Assembly: GCA_022410635.1 (NCBI GenBank)
Contig: JAJVDF010000213.1
Span: 1,499,476-1,563,475, forward strand
Length of the DNA: 64,000 nt
From: Tretioscincus oriximinensis
Lineage: Eukaryota > Chordata > Lepidosauria > Squamata > Gymnophthalmidae
Reading direction: 5' to 3'
A program made the translations under genes and the position numbers. The notes below the pieces were generated by a model. That model ran no database searches and was not told where the DNA came from. It saw nothing but the letters and a program-made list of their open reading frames with translations. Shown here one piece after another: positions 51,507 to 62,974 of this stretch; position 1 is the first letter of the stretch, and every line of letters begins with the position of its first letter.

Positions 51507-51746
51507 TAGCATGAATATTAATTACTCCAGTTTGAGCCACAGTAAATCTGTCTATATCTACTCATTAATTTTTAACAAAACCATTAAGTCACCAGAAACG
51601 AAATCAGAAGCAAAGAATAAACACTCCTAACTTTTTCTACATGTCTGGAACACCATCTTTTTCTACTACATTATTGCCATCAAAGTATCATTTTAAAGGA
51701 AATAAGACATCTGTAGTCCAACTGTTGTTCAAGACAATATAAAGAC

Positions 51747-52244
51747 CAGTGCTTTTTTTGCAGAAAAAAAGGTGACGGAACTAACGCTGGTGAGGGGGGG
51801 CTGGCGGGGGCCCCCCGCGGGGGTGAGCTCCCCCCACCGCCACCCCCCCAGCCAGCCCGGCACCTTTTATTTAGGCGGGGGGGCAGAGTTAGCGGGGGAG
51901 GGCGCGGGGGTTAGCTCCCCCCTGCCGCTCCCCCCCGCCAGCATAGCACCTTTTATTTAGGCGGCGGGGGCGGGGGCGGGGGCGGGGGGTGGAGTTAGCG
52001 GGGGGAGGGCGGCGGTGACGCGGGGGGTCACGGGGGTGAGCTGGCGAGGGTGGGGTGGCGTTACCGCTAACACCGCAGTACCGGCACCTTTTATTTAGGC
52101 GGGGGGGTGGGAGGAGCCGCCACTCACCCCCGGGGGGCCCGCCGGCGGGGGCGGGGCTGCCCCCAATAACCCCCCCCCCCCCCCCGCCTAAATAAAATGT
52201 GCCGGAACTGAGTCCCGGTGCGTTCCGTCACAAAAAAAGCCCTG
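51747..52244. mobile_element. GC-rich non-autonomous hAT-type DNA transposon
   Basis: The 498-bp element has termini CAGTGCTTTTTTTG and, reverse-complemented, CAGGGCTTTTTTTG (13 of 14 match). It is flanked by a perfect 8-bp direct repeat, ATAAAGAC, at 51739-51746 and 52245-52252. CAG-type ends with an 8-bp target duplication are diagnostic of the hAT superfamily. The interior is extremely GC-rich in an AT-rich intron and repeats CACCTTTTATTTAGGCGG in direct orientation at about 51861, 51948 and 52085, with an inverted copy at 52181-52205. It encodes no transposase. The 62-codon ORF at 51772-51960 is compositional. Confidence 0.9.
51966..51989 (+). other. Strong G-quadruplex motif inside the hAT element
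   Basis: There are four G-runs of 5, 5, 5 and 6 at 51966-51970, 51972-51976, 51978-51982 and 51984-51989, each separated by a single C. SLIT3 is read from the minus strand, so the G-rich strand is the non-template strand; in the transcript this becomes a C-rich run. Confidence 0.9.
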
Positions 52245-52720
52245 ATAAAGACATATTTCAGTCAACACAGAGAAAATATCCTGAACTAGAGACCAGTTTG
52301 AAATGGAATAAGAAATAAAAACCAAATATTTACTAAGGCAGGACACTGAAAAGACTATCTCAGAAATAAACTCTTTTTCTTTGTTTTATATTTGAGGATT
52401 TAAGAATCTATTAAGTCTCTTTTGCTTTCTTTCCTTCTAGAATGATGATGTAAGGTATACATTGAGCCCTAATGGCTTAGAAAAAATGTAAACAGAAGGA
52501 ATAAAAAGCAAATGGCCATCCATTTCAGAACCAGAACTTTTTATATTAATTTTATAATATTTATTACAATCAAAGCATACTGCATATGCATCAGAAAACA
52601 ACTATTAACAGAAGAGGAACTCCATTTGCAGTAATTTTCTTAACTAAGAACAAAAAGGCCATAACAGCACATCCACTAAGACAGAAGCATATCTAAAAAT
52701 TAGTAAAGTTGAGAAATATG

Positions 52721-52810
52721 CAAGTTTGATATTGAGCAGTAGGATAATAAAAGGTTCCAGCAAGTTTGATCAAGATTGATACTGAGCAGCAGGATANCCA
52801 AAGGTTCCAG
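52721..52810 (+). repeat. Diverged 40-bp duplication
   Basis: Units at 52721-52760 and 52771-52810 end in identical AAGGTTCCAG and share GAGCAG and AGGATA blocks (about 34 of 40). A further CAAGTTTGAT copy sits between them. Confidence 0.85.
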
Positions 52811-54894
52811 TAATGTAGAAGGTTTTCTTTAATACATGACCTTGCATTAGTTTGCTCAACGATCAGTTCTGAAGCAGCCAAAGAGTTTCATAAGTTTTTT
52901 ATAAGCAGATGGAACCAGATTGGACTATTAACTGTTTGGTTGCCACAACAAAAAGTTCAACAGTGTTTTATTATGTATACTAACATTTCCTTTCAATGCT
53001 AACTCTTGCAGGCATGTAAAATCTTCTTGACCCACTAAATCCTGTTAAGCAGAGAGCAACTCCACCAGAGTTGCCTACGACACCCCATTTCTCTGTTCCA
53101 GCAAAGAGGGGAGCCATCTGGAACCAAAGGAGATCATTTGATTGCTAGCAAGACAGTATTTTTAACTGCAACTCAACTAGTTCAGAACTAAACTTAAAAC
53201 CCACATCTCCTGCCAATAGNCCATAAATTGACATGAAGCACATTGCTTATTTCCTTCATCCCTTCCTATGGTAGGATGTTAACCAGGAGTATCCCCAGCC
53301 TCTTCTTTTAATAGGCACAATATCTTCATATCTGTGAATCCATCTAGGATACTTTTTTCTTGCTTAAATCTGTATTTCAAGATATCACAAGGGATAAATA
53401 CTCAATGAGTAAAACAAGTATTGAGATAGATTTTATATACATATATTTGTATCCAGGTTTTGCCTTCAGCGTGCCAATGTGTAAGCAATTCTNTGTCAAG
53501 GTTATTCATACTTAGGGTTCAGCAAGAGATTCAAGTCTTATGTCTTAAGGAAGAAAACGTAGAAGTAANTAAATTGTGTTAAATTCACTTGACATCTTTT
53601 CCTTGGCCTTGTTATTATACAAGAAAATGGATCAACATGAACTAGGAAGGCTATCTAGTCACCCATGTTGGCCTTTTCATTATTTTTTCCCCTCTAAATG
53701 TACAAATACTAGATAATGCTGAACACTGCCCTCTGCTGGCTGTAATTATCTCAAAAACTCATGGTTACAACTTTTGTTGAAGTGTTATAAAGTTGGGGGG
53801 AATGTGAGAGAAAAAAAGACTACTGCTTGCAGATATAGTTGTGTTCATTTGCTGGTTCCACTCTTGAATTCTTTGTTATTATTGTTGGTCACGGTTGACA
53901 CTACATCGTATTATTAGATTTTTGTTATTTCTATTTCATATGTTTGATGTTTTACGTGCTTTACCGATTTTTATTATTAATTTGCACTGTTAGTTTAAAT
54001 ATTATATATAGTATTTCTTTAATTCTATGTTCTGTCATTTTGTGTTACCTTGTTCTATCTTTTGTTGTTGTATATTTCTATGGACAATTTTCTTGGACAG
54101 AGGATACAAAATGAGCAATGACCTCCTAACTATATAACATGGAGTCACTTTCTGCATGAATTAATAGGACCTGCAGCATTTCAGGATATTAAATCCAACT
54201 GCCAGTATAACTAGACTGCCTTTTGATGCAATGTGTGTTACAATTATTTGTTTGTAAGTTTCAATATTATGAAAAGGATTTTGTAGAAGTGGGAGAAGTG
54301 TCATTTCTGGACAAACTCTCATTTTTTGAGGACTGAAGATGAAGATTTAAAATAAAAATGGCAGTTGCAGTTAAAATATCAGAACTAAATGAACACTTAA
54401 TGAAGTATCCAGTTCTCCTTCAATTGAGGATTCCACTTGGAGCCTGGATAGCCATGTGGCACAGAGTTGGACTTTAAGGCTCTGAAAATGAATTCCACCT
54501 CTATCTGCACTGATCTTATTCCAGTTTATATCCCACTTCATTATAGCTCTCTTAGGGGAATGTATGAATGTACGAATATAGTCTGCAGCATATGGATGGC
54601 AGATTCCCTATTAGAATCTAATCTGGAACAAAGGCAAGTGCAGAGAGGGTCTAAAGTTTTTATCCAAGTATATACTTTAGTCTGAAGTGTTTCTTCTACC
54701 ACAAACACAGAAGTCCNTTTTGTACTCTTTTACAAGCAGCAGGAGTGGGGTAATGAGAGCAGCCGGGATGTGGTTCCAATTGAAATTCTGCCTTTTGTCT
54801 CCCTAATCCATTTTGAACCACTAGGTTTTTGCATCTTTACCAGCCTTGCCGTTTATTCGTTGTACCACAGTAATTACTATTGTGATGTTATTAT

Positions 54895-55063
54895 GAGCCT
54901 TTCTGCACTGGATCTTCTTTGGGATTGTATTCCACAATAGGAACTTATCTTCTGCATTCTATACTGATTAAGAAAGGCCTTAGCCAGGCCCAGCCAAAGT
55001 CTACACTACCATGTGTGTACCCTGGGATATAATTTCAAATAAGATCCAGTACAGAAAGGGTCC
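54895..55063. mobile_element. Possible MITE with ~38-bp imperfect inverted ends
   Basis: The left end, GCCTTTCTGCACTGGATCTT, and the right end, reverse-complemented as ACCCTTTCTGTACTGGATCT, correspond over about 38 bases at roughly 80%. The interior has no ORF. A target duplication is not apparent. A looser match to the left end occurs near 47167 (GGCTGTTTCTGCACTAAAC). Confidence 0.5.
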
Positions 55064-57039
55064 AAGACTCTTCCTCCCACCCCCAATCTGTTTTTACTGC
55101 CTTCTTGTTGATTCATTATTTAGGCCTAATCTTTATTGTTTAATGTTTTAAATTGCAGTTGGCTATTTGCAGCTTTTCTAACATTGTTCTTCTTTTTGAT
55201 ATTTGTTAACCTGTTTGTATGTTGTTATTTACTTTAGCTTTTGCTTTTAAAGAAAAATGTTGAATGTCTCTGGATATAACTGGGATACATTATGTGATTA
55301 TTTGTAAAAAAATGTTCTTTGAATAGGACTTAGTAATCCATTCACTAGTTTCCAATTCTATACTTGTCATTATGTTGCTCAAATGTCTTTGATGGCAGGT
55401 TTTGCATGCTAATAAAGTTAAATACAATCGTTTATGGTAGAAACATACAACTATAAAAGATGGATTTAGATGGATACATTACAGATGGATTCACTTAGTA
55501 GTATTTTTTGTCTACTGTTATATTTGTATGGATACAGGTCATCATGATGCAATCGAAATAAATTAAAATGGAACACAATTGTCTTTGAAACACCTGCGAA
55601 TTCAATAGAGAAAGGTTTTGAAAGCCTGATAGCTTATAAACATACTGGTAAAACCCAGCTGAAACCAAGTTAGGTTACAATCATAATTAGAAAGCAGTAA
55701 GGAAGTGCAGTGGAAATGTTGCTTATTACAATGTGTGTTGGTCATGGGAAGACAAATATTATGTCTTTAAATCAAAATATGAGTGGCTGGTAACAGATCC
55801 ATGATTTTTGAAAAGGTTACTTCAAACAGGAAACACTTGTAGTTGTTAAGAAAAATAATCCACAGGTGGCCATCAGCAGGTGCTTGACATTTCATCTTCA
55901 GAAGTGTATGAAGAACCAACTGTAAAGCAATAAGATAATTTATTGGGAAGTCTGTACTTTGCTAGAGAACGTGCACAATAACCAGTGGCTTCATGTTCGA
56001 CTCAGTACTGTTTTCATATAGGCAGCTTCCCACTGTGATTAGACAGTGTTATGAGATCATTCTTGTCATTTCTAGAAGCATGCTACATCGGAGTCTAGGA
56101 ACACTTTGTTCTGAATACTTGGCTCAAACGGCAGCTACAAGGGGGAGAGAGACTAAGAAACATTGAGAAAATGAATCCAATAGCATCTTCCTTGCCTTGA
56201 GCTTTGATCACCTTGTAGCACCTATGGGTCAAAGTGTTCGCTCTGACCTTGGAAGGAGAATGCACAACTCATATACTTCTCTTCAACTGAACAGCACCAT
56301 CAGTGAAGGACGGTAGTGACAAGCATCTTCAGAGTGATTTCTCACACTTTTCATGTTTTATTTATAGCTGAACACTTTTTTTTATATAATATCAACACTC
56401 TATCCCTGGGTGATGTGTGTGGGTTTTTTCTTTTTCTCTGTCTATAGCAGTATTGGTTATTTCTGGTAAGAGGCAGCTCTGGATAGCTGGAGCACAATGA
56501 TATTTAAATAGCATCCTTTTTTTAAACGACATGAATCACTTACACCTATGCCTTGACTGAATCTTTTCTCATTTCTCCCACAATATGAAACGTTGTCCAC
56601 ACAATTCCTAAATGGTTGATCTGTATCCAAAGTTGGATTCAGCACTTCAGATTATTAAATTATACCAGTACAATGCATTGTATTAGAATTAAATCTTGCA
56701 AGCATTTTGTTCATGTAAAAAGAGAAAATGGGAGATGCAACTGATGCAAAAATAGTGATATTTTAAAACAGAAGAGAGATTCTGCAGGCAATAACTAAAC
56801 ACCTTGATAGTATCTGAAAGATATTCTGAACTGCTTCATATATTGAAGCAGCTTAGCCACTATCTACATTGGCCCTTATTCTGGCATATGTCTTATAAAT
56901 AGGGGCCTGTCATAAAAATGCTAGTTCTTTGTTTACCCTCATTTAAATTTCCAGTATTTTGATTTGTAAAGCCTACGTAGACAAGCAAAATAGCATGTTA
57001 TATATATCTTTAATTATACATAAGTAGCATTTAGAGGAG

Positions 57040-57300
57040 ACGGTTTTTCAACCACAGATCGCTGTGTTGGCATGGAGAGGTGTGAGCACCTTCCACTGGC
57101 CTCAGCTTCTACCAATTGAAAGAAAGTAGATTTGCAATCTACATTTTAAGTAGATTAATGAGTATCACCACTAATCGGGGAAGGAGGGGTAGATAAGACT
57201 AGATGTAAGCCTTCTGGCAAAAATTAACCTTGTAAGCTGCTCTGAGTCCCTTCAGTTGAGAAGGGCAGGGTATAAAAAGCAGATTCTTATTCTTCTTTGT
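57040..57300 (+). repeat. (TTC)-tailed SINE family, copy
   Basis: GTGAGCACCTTCCACTGGCC, CTACATTTTAAGTAGATTAA, TATCACCACTAATC, GATGTAAGCCTTCTGGCAAA, TTGTAAGCTGCTCTGAGTCC and GGGTATAAAAAGCAGATTCT then TATTCTTC occur in the same order as in the copies at 58444 and 59841. The tRNA-like head is damaged. Confidence 0.8.
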
Positions 57301-58443
57301 GTACAGCACAAAAGTAAAGTTCCTATAAAAAGTGCTATGAGTTTTCACTATTCTTAAAAGAAAAAAATCCTGATTATTTAGGCTACTGGCCTGTCTCTTC
57401 TCATATCAACTCTTGATTCATCTGCAAACAAAGACTGAACTGGGCAGTGAAAAAATCAAAGCAGTGATTGGACAAATTTCACTCTGATGTGTAAAGACAT
57501 TCTCCTACACAGACTTTCCTATGAATTAAGATTTGCTAAGAGTCTCATTACCCTTCAAAACCTAAAGGTGTGGATACCTACAAGAAAGTCTCCTAGGCTT
57601 TGAAATGGCTTCCCTTTGGAACCGCATCAAGGCCCATTTTGCTGTGAAGCAATATTTGCACTGTATATAGTAATTATTTCAGCAAAAGAAGTCATTCTCT
57701 GTGTACTACATTGTTTTTAATTTGTTTTTTTGTTTTGTTTTAATATATTTGAAATTGCTGCAAGCCTTGATATTTCACAGAGTAAGATATAAATGTTACA
57801 AACAAAAACAAATAAACAAATGCAATTTTGTGTAATGAAGGAAGATGTGCCACTTGCCATCACACCTTCTATGGAACGTTGCACTATGGCCTGAGTCAAG
57901 GCGTGCAGATTTGAAATGCCAGCAATAATTTTGCAGTAATTGAAATCATACAAACGCATAAAAATTTCAAAACGCACAAAAATTTCTAACTAGCACATCT
58001 ATAATTTCTGCTTGTTAGGAGTACTGCATTTACTGCCCAAACTTGTCATAATTGGTGTTTCAGGAGGTCACATCCAGAACAAAGTGTTTATATGTCTTTC
58101 CACCCAAGTGTTGGCAGATTTATAGACGATAAATAAGGAACCCCTCTCACTTTCTATTTTCTCCCTTTGTCCTATCCTAGCTGTATCTCCTCCTAATCTA
58201 CCTTCTCCTGTCATAGCCCCTACTGTAATCCATACATGGAACAAAAGAAGTAAAAACTGCATTGTTCCTCAAAAATGTGTACTACTAATAACTCTGCTCT
58301 ATCTCATCCTGAAGCCAAACTGAGAACAATTTTCTATTATTATAAGATGAGACATGTTCACGGTGGAAAGTATTTGAGAGGACTAGGTAAGCCTGTGGAT
58401 TGTGCACAATCTCGATATTCCTCAGGGAGAAGAGAAGTAGTAG

Positions 58444-58718
58444 GAGGCACCAATGGCTCAGGTGTTAAGAGTCGGTCTTTCATGCCAGAGATCCATTCTC
58501 AAAGCCCTNTGAGAGGAGTGAGCACCCTCTACTGGCCTCAGCTTTAGCTAACTCAGCTATTCAAAGAATAGCTATTTGCAGTCTACATTTCTAGTTGATT
58601 CATGGGTACCACCATTAATCTGGTGGAGAAGAAAGAACAGATGTAAGGCTTCGGGTGAAAATTACCTTTTAAGACACTCTATACACCAAGAGCAGGGTAT
58701 AAATCTCCTCTTCTTCTA
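58444..58718 (+). repeat. (TTC)-tailed SINE family, copy with tRNA-like head
   Basis: The head CACCAATGGCTCAGGTGTTA then AGAGTC resembles a box-A region, and GATCCATTCTCAAAGCCCT the region of box B. The body (GAGCACCCTCTACTGGCCTC, CTAACTCAGCTATTC, GATGTAAGGCTTCGGG) and the short TCTTCTTCT tail follow. Confidence 0.8.
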
Positions 58719-59096
58719 GTTCTCCATCACAAATTTATTATATACTAATCTGGAGGAAACAAATGACTACATAATACTGAATAGAAAAGGAACAGAAGTT
58801 TAAAGTAGCATCAAAACATGCGTCTTATTTCAATTTTACCACTGGTTCTCACCTGTTGCCACACGTGTGGAGTACAATAGCAGCATTGGGAAACCTATAA
58901 TGTAGGCTGTTTATATGTGCTTATTTTCTTATTTGCTTTAATTTTGTATTTTAATTTTGTTTGTTTCTCTTTCTATTTTTTTACTTAGCTTTTCATTCAG
59001 TTTTCTTTGGTTGCAAATTATTGTTGCAAGGTTTTGATTCTACACTAATAAAGTTGATTAAAATAATACATTTATTTTCTACACAATAACCAATTT

Positions 59097-59336
59097 TATG
59101 GACACCAAGGGTATAAATGGTACTAGGATGGATGTCTGGNTGTTGCCTCCGGGATGGAGCAACAGGCAGGACTCCTGGAATACCATTTGCAGGGAGTCAT
59201 AAACAGGTGCATATTTTGCTTTCCTCTGTTGAGACTGCCCAGGTGCATCTGATGGNCCTCTGTGTGAGACAGAATGCTGGACTAGATGGGCTGAGCCCCG
59301 ATCCAGTATGGCTCTTCTTATGTTCTTATGTTCTTA
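59097..59336 (+). mobile_element. CR1-clade 3' end
   Basis: TATGGACACCAAGGGTATAA, CGGGATGGAGCAACAGGCAG, AATGCTGGACTAGATGGGCT and TTCTTATGTTCTTATGTTCT match the copies at 39846 and 62245. It is only slightly diverged and truncated at the 5' side. Confidence 0.92.
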
Positions 59337-59840
59337 AATAGTGTCAGGGTGAATGTACAAGATTTAAAATAAAATATAAATAAATAAAAACCCAACATTC
59401 TAACATAATAGAAACAGTTTTATCTTTTCCTGAGAAAGGAAAGCTGAAATCCTCTTGGACACATTCTGGCTTCAACTTCAGGATCATATATAATATATTG
59501 CCTAATATGTAACTCTAAATAACTGTAGCCAAATTCAGCAACGTCTGTTCTGTTTTATTTATTTGATGTATTTTTATCCCTTCATTGGCCTAAAAATCTT
59601 TCTCAGAGATGCTTACAGTATTTAATATTTGACAGGGCTTTATTCTCTGGGATCTTTTTGTTTGGTAGTACACTAGAATCACGGAGCAGCAGGCTCTTAC
59701 TTCTGGTGGTAAGGTAAGCATCAGCCCCACTGGACTTTCTTGTTCTACTCAACAATGCCTACCATGATATGTGCTAGACTGCATGTGAAAAGCAGGTCCT
59801 TTAGACCAATTTCTGGAANAAGTGCATTTTGAGTCTTTAT

Positions 59841-60152
59841 GACACGGATAGCGCAGTTGCTTAGGAATTCGTCTCTTGCCAGGGAGATCGGGTTTCGAAG
59901 CCCTGTGTTGGAAGTGGGGAGGGGTGAGCACCTTCCACTTGCCTGTAGCTCTAGCCAACCCAGCTATTCGAAAGCATGAATTGCAAGAAATTGCAACTGA
60001 CTGCAAGTAGATACATGGGAACCACCATAGCCTCGTGGGGAAGATAGAATGTGAGCCTTCGGGCAAAAATATATCCTTGTAAGCTGCTTTGAGTCCCTTT
60101 GAAAGGTGAGAAAAGCGGGGTATAAGAACCGAGTTCTTCTTCTTCTTTTTTT
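59841..60152 (+). repeat. (TTC)-tailed SINE family, best-preserved copy
   Basis: The head reads GACACGGATAGCGCAGTTGC (box-A-like) and GGGTTTCGAAGCCC (box-B-like, one extra T against the usual GGTTCGAAxCC). The body runs through GTGAGCACCTTCCACTTGCC, CTAGCCAACCCAGCTATTCG, TGCAAGTAGATACATGGGAA, GAGCCTTCGGGCAAAAATAT and TTGTAAGCTGCTTTGAGTCC. It ends GGGGTATAAGAACCGAG then TTCTTCTTCTTC. It is therefore tRNA-derived and pol III-type, with a 3' domain shared with the Sauria-like copies. No LINE partner is identified here. Confidence 0.85.
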
Positions 60153-60339
60153 AAGACACCTACAATGCTGCAATTATACCTGATGCTTAAAGTGGGAACC
60201 AGTAGTAAATTGGGTTCCTACTTAAATTCAATTTTAAAAATAAAAGTACACATTCTAGAGTCTAATATTCACAAAGTACAGAGTAGGGTTTCATGTATAT
60301 GCATGTTTACACATATGCTTTAAATCTATCTTCAATCAC

Positions 60340-60665
60340 TTTATTTATTTACATTTATATTCTGCCCTATACCCAAAGGTTTCAAGACAGATCACAATAA
60401 AAAACGTAAAACAGGTTAAAATAGAACTGTTAAAAATAGAACTGTTGCCTTCAAAGAGAGGGGAATCTTTGGCTCAGCCAAGGCCAGGGACAAACAGATA
60501 CATTTTCACCAGACATCTAAAGGAGCACAACATAGAGGGGAAAGAATTCCACAATTTGAGACCCTTCCACGCGTCCACACCACGCGACTATCTTAGGGTG
60601 TCCTTTTGGTGTGACTATCTTAGTGTGAGAATGGGAGGAGATGTTCCTTCAGTGTTTCCCCAGTC
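60340..60665 (-). repeat. Second copy of the TTTA-tailed interspersed repeat
   Basis: TTTATTTATTTACATTTATA, TTCTGCCCTATACCCAAAGG, then AACAGATACATTTTCACCAG, GGGAAAGAATTCCACAATTT and GATGTTCCTTCAGTG match the layout of 16305-16830. The family is unnamed by me. The 74-codon ORF within it is not a recognised gene. Confidence 0.55.
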
Positions 60666-62017
60666 GTGAAGATCCGGACTGAAAATCAGAAAAAACGGGA
60701 GGATGAGAGGGGTAAGAGACTTTCCTGGTTTTCAGTGCAGTTCTTCANAAATAAAGATGGGCTAGTGTACCAGTGTAACCCCAGCATAATTCACCAAAAT
60801 GCCAAACAACTGCATTTATTTTCAGAATGCTTTGCATACTTGACACTACCCAAAAGAAACCCTTTAGATTCAAATCTCTCAGCTGATTGAGAAAGGAAGC
60901 TTCTTTGAAGTCTGGTGTTTTACTTTCTCACAGTTTAATTTTTATAACCACCAGTGCCAAGCCACCAGTTCAACAGGGTGAAAAACAACTTGCTTCTTCA
61001 ATCTTGTTTTCTTCCGGAAGCTACCAGCCATCACCACTGCCATACTTATGTCCTGGCAATTTCAAAAAGGAAAACGGAAGAATTACCAGTTTGTGGCTTC
61101 CTGGTAATCACAGTCCACATTTGTAAGTTATATATACTTGTGTTGTCATTGGATACCAGACCACCACATAACAGGTTTTACTTTCTTTGCCAAACTTAAG
61201 TCAGCCTGCATTTGGTGCAAGATGAGGCACAACAGAGGCACCTGTCAACTAGGAGAAAGTGTCTTGGCCTAAACCCCAAGAAAGGGAAAGACCCATGTTG
61301 TTCTCTACAATCTGGAACAAAAACACACTCCCTTATCCAAAATCCGAACATGTTTTCTCTAAAATTAATACTGTGCATATTCTTTTTCAGCAGATTATAG
61401 AGTAAAACTCGTAAATATTATTCTATGTAGCATGNTACCCAGGGAGGGATCTGTCCAGATTTGCTTGACAGAGACCACCTATCTTGCTTTTTAATCAGGT
61501 TTCTTTTACCCTGTGTTTACCTGGACATTGCTGCTGATTCCCAGAGTAACCTCTGAAGGCTGAGATCTTTCCACCTTTATAAATACAACTTAAAAACATA
61601 GCATACTTTCTGATCCAAGATCATGAATCCCATCAAATGTTTTGCAGAAAAGAAGGGCTAGTTATGNCTTTCCATACTGATTTAAACTTATTTGTTGTAT
61701 ATTGTGTTTATTGATGATATCTTGTGTATAATGTACACACTGTAATGTAATTACAGTCAACCTGAGCGTTCTGTTGACTTTACAAAGTATTATACAAATA
61801 ATTGAAATAAAATTAGTATTCATCTTCGCCTAAGCACTTGTTTCCCAGACTTTGATGTTTGTAACTTGCATCCTTTCCCTTTTATGCAAACAGAAACAAA
61901 GTGAAATAATTCTGTTTTCTTTCCAATTTGGAAACATTTCCTCCCAACAGGTCAAGATACAGATGGACATTTAGTGTAGCTAAATCCTGCACTGAGCAGA
62001 GGTTGAACTATCTAAGG

Positions 62018-62187
62018 CAGTGATTCCTAAACGTTTTGAACTGCTGCCCCCTTGGCTCCCAAGCCACAACCCAGTACCCCACCCCACCCCATTCAACCCA
62101 ATTATATATATTAAAAAATCCCTCCCCCCCCCCCAATGTCTTCACCACCTCCAGGGGGACAGTACCAGCCCACTTTGGGAATCACTG
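62018..62187. mobile_element. Small hAT-type MITE
   Basis: The 170-bp element has ends CAGTGATTCCTAAA and, reverse-complemented, CAGTGATTCCCAAA (13 of 14). It is flanked by a perfect 8-bp direct repeat, ATCTAAGG, at 62010-62017 and 62188-62195. It is internally C-rich with a poly-C run and no coding capacity. The terminal sequence resembles mammalian and reptile Charlie-type hAT elements. Confidence 0.92.
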
Positions 62188-62244
62188 ATCTAAGGTCATT
62201 TCCAATTCATACATTTTTGAGTTCCCTTTCTGCCTTCTCAAACA

Positions 62245-62709
62245 TCAAAGGCGACGTCTGGGAGGTGATCTGATTGAAGTGTACAAAATCCTGCATGGGA
62301 TGGATAGGGTGAATAAACAAAAAATATTTTCTCTAGCACACAACACTAGGACCAGAGGACACTCCTTGAAACTGATGGGTAGAAAAGTGAGAACAGACAA
62401 AGGAAAGTATTTTTTCACCCAGAGGGTCATCGGCCTGTGGAATTTACTTGCTGAAGAGGTAGTGGTAGCTAACAGCTTGGATAGCTTCAAGACAAGTCTA
62501 GACAGGTTTATGGACACTAAGGGTATAACTGGGTAGTAGGATAAATGTCTGGATGCTACATCCGGGATGAAGCAACAGGTAGTGCTCCTGAAATGCCATT
62601 TGCAGGGAGTCATGAACAGGTGCATCTGGTGGGCCTCTGTGTGAGACAGAATACTGGACTAGATGGGCTCTGGCCTTATCCAATATGGCTCTTATGTTCT
62701 TATGTTCTT
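62245..62709 (+). mobile_element. CR1-clade LINE 3' end with open pol C-terminus
   Basis: The longest plus-strand CR1 3' end here keeps an open frame (62279-62536) reading MYKILHGMDRVNKQKIF, TRGHSLKLMGRKVRTDKG and KYFFTQRVIGLWNLL, the same C-terminal pol block as in 9728-9982. The complete 3' UTR and TCTTATGTTCTTATGTTCTT terminus follow. It is 5'-truncated and relatively young. Confidence 0.93.
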
Positions 62710-62974
62710 CTATCCTGGCTTAAGTTATCAGCACACCCATTCTCCAAATTCCAAAATATCCTTTAATTCTTATTCCTGTTACTGGCAGTTTGGTAAAATT
62801 ATCATCATCAATCTATTCACTGCTGTTTTAGTAATCTTTTATTAAAAATTCTTCTCTCTTAGAAAAACTCATACTTGCTTATTGGTCTCTAAGCACCAAA
62901 CAACATACTTTACAAGCTAGACTAAACCATACAAATGCTACATATGCTTAGCTCCTTAGAACAGAAGGTTTTGT

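Noticed and set aside
51772..52206. GC-rich block as SLIT3 exon 1 or a CpG-island promoter
   Set aside because: It lies wholly between the inverted ends and 8-bp duplication of a transposon, and encodes no signal peptide or Cys-rich LRRNT motif.
59841..59910. Functional tRNA gene at the SINE head
   Set aside because: Box-A-like and box-B-like motifs are present but box B has an extra base, no cloverleaf closes, and the head continues into SINE body sequence.
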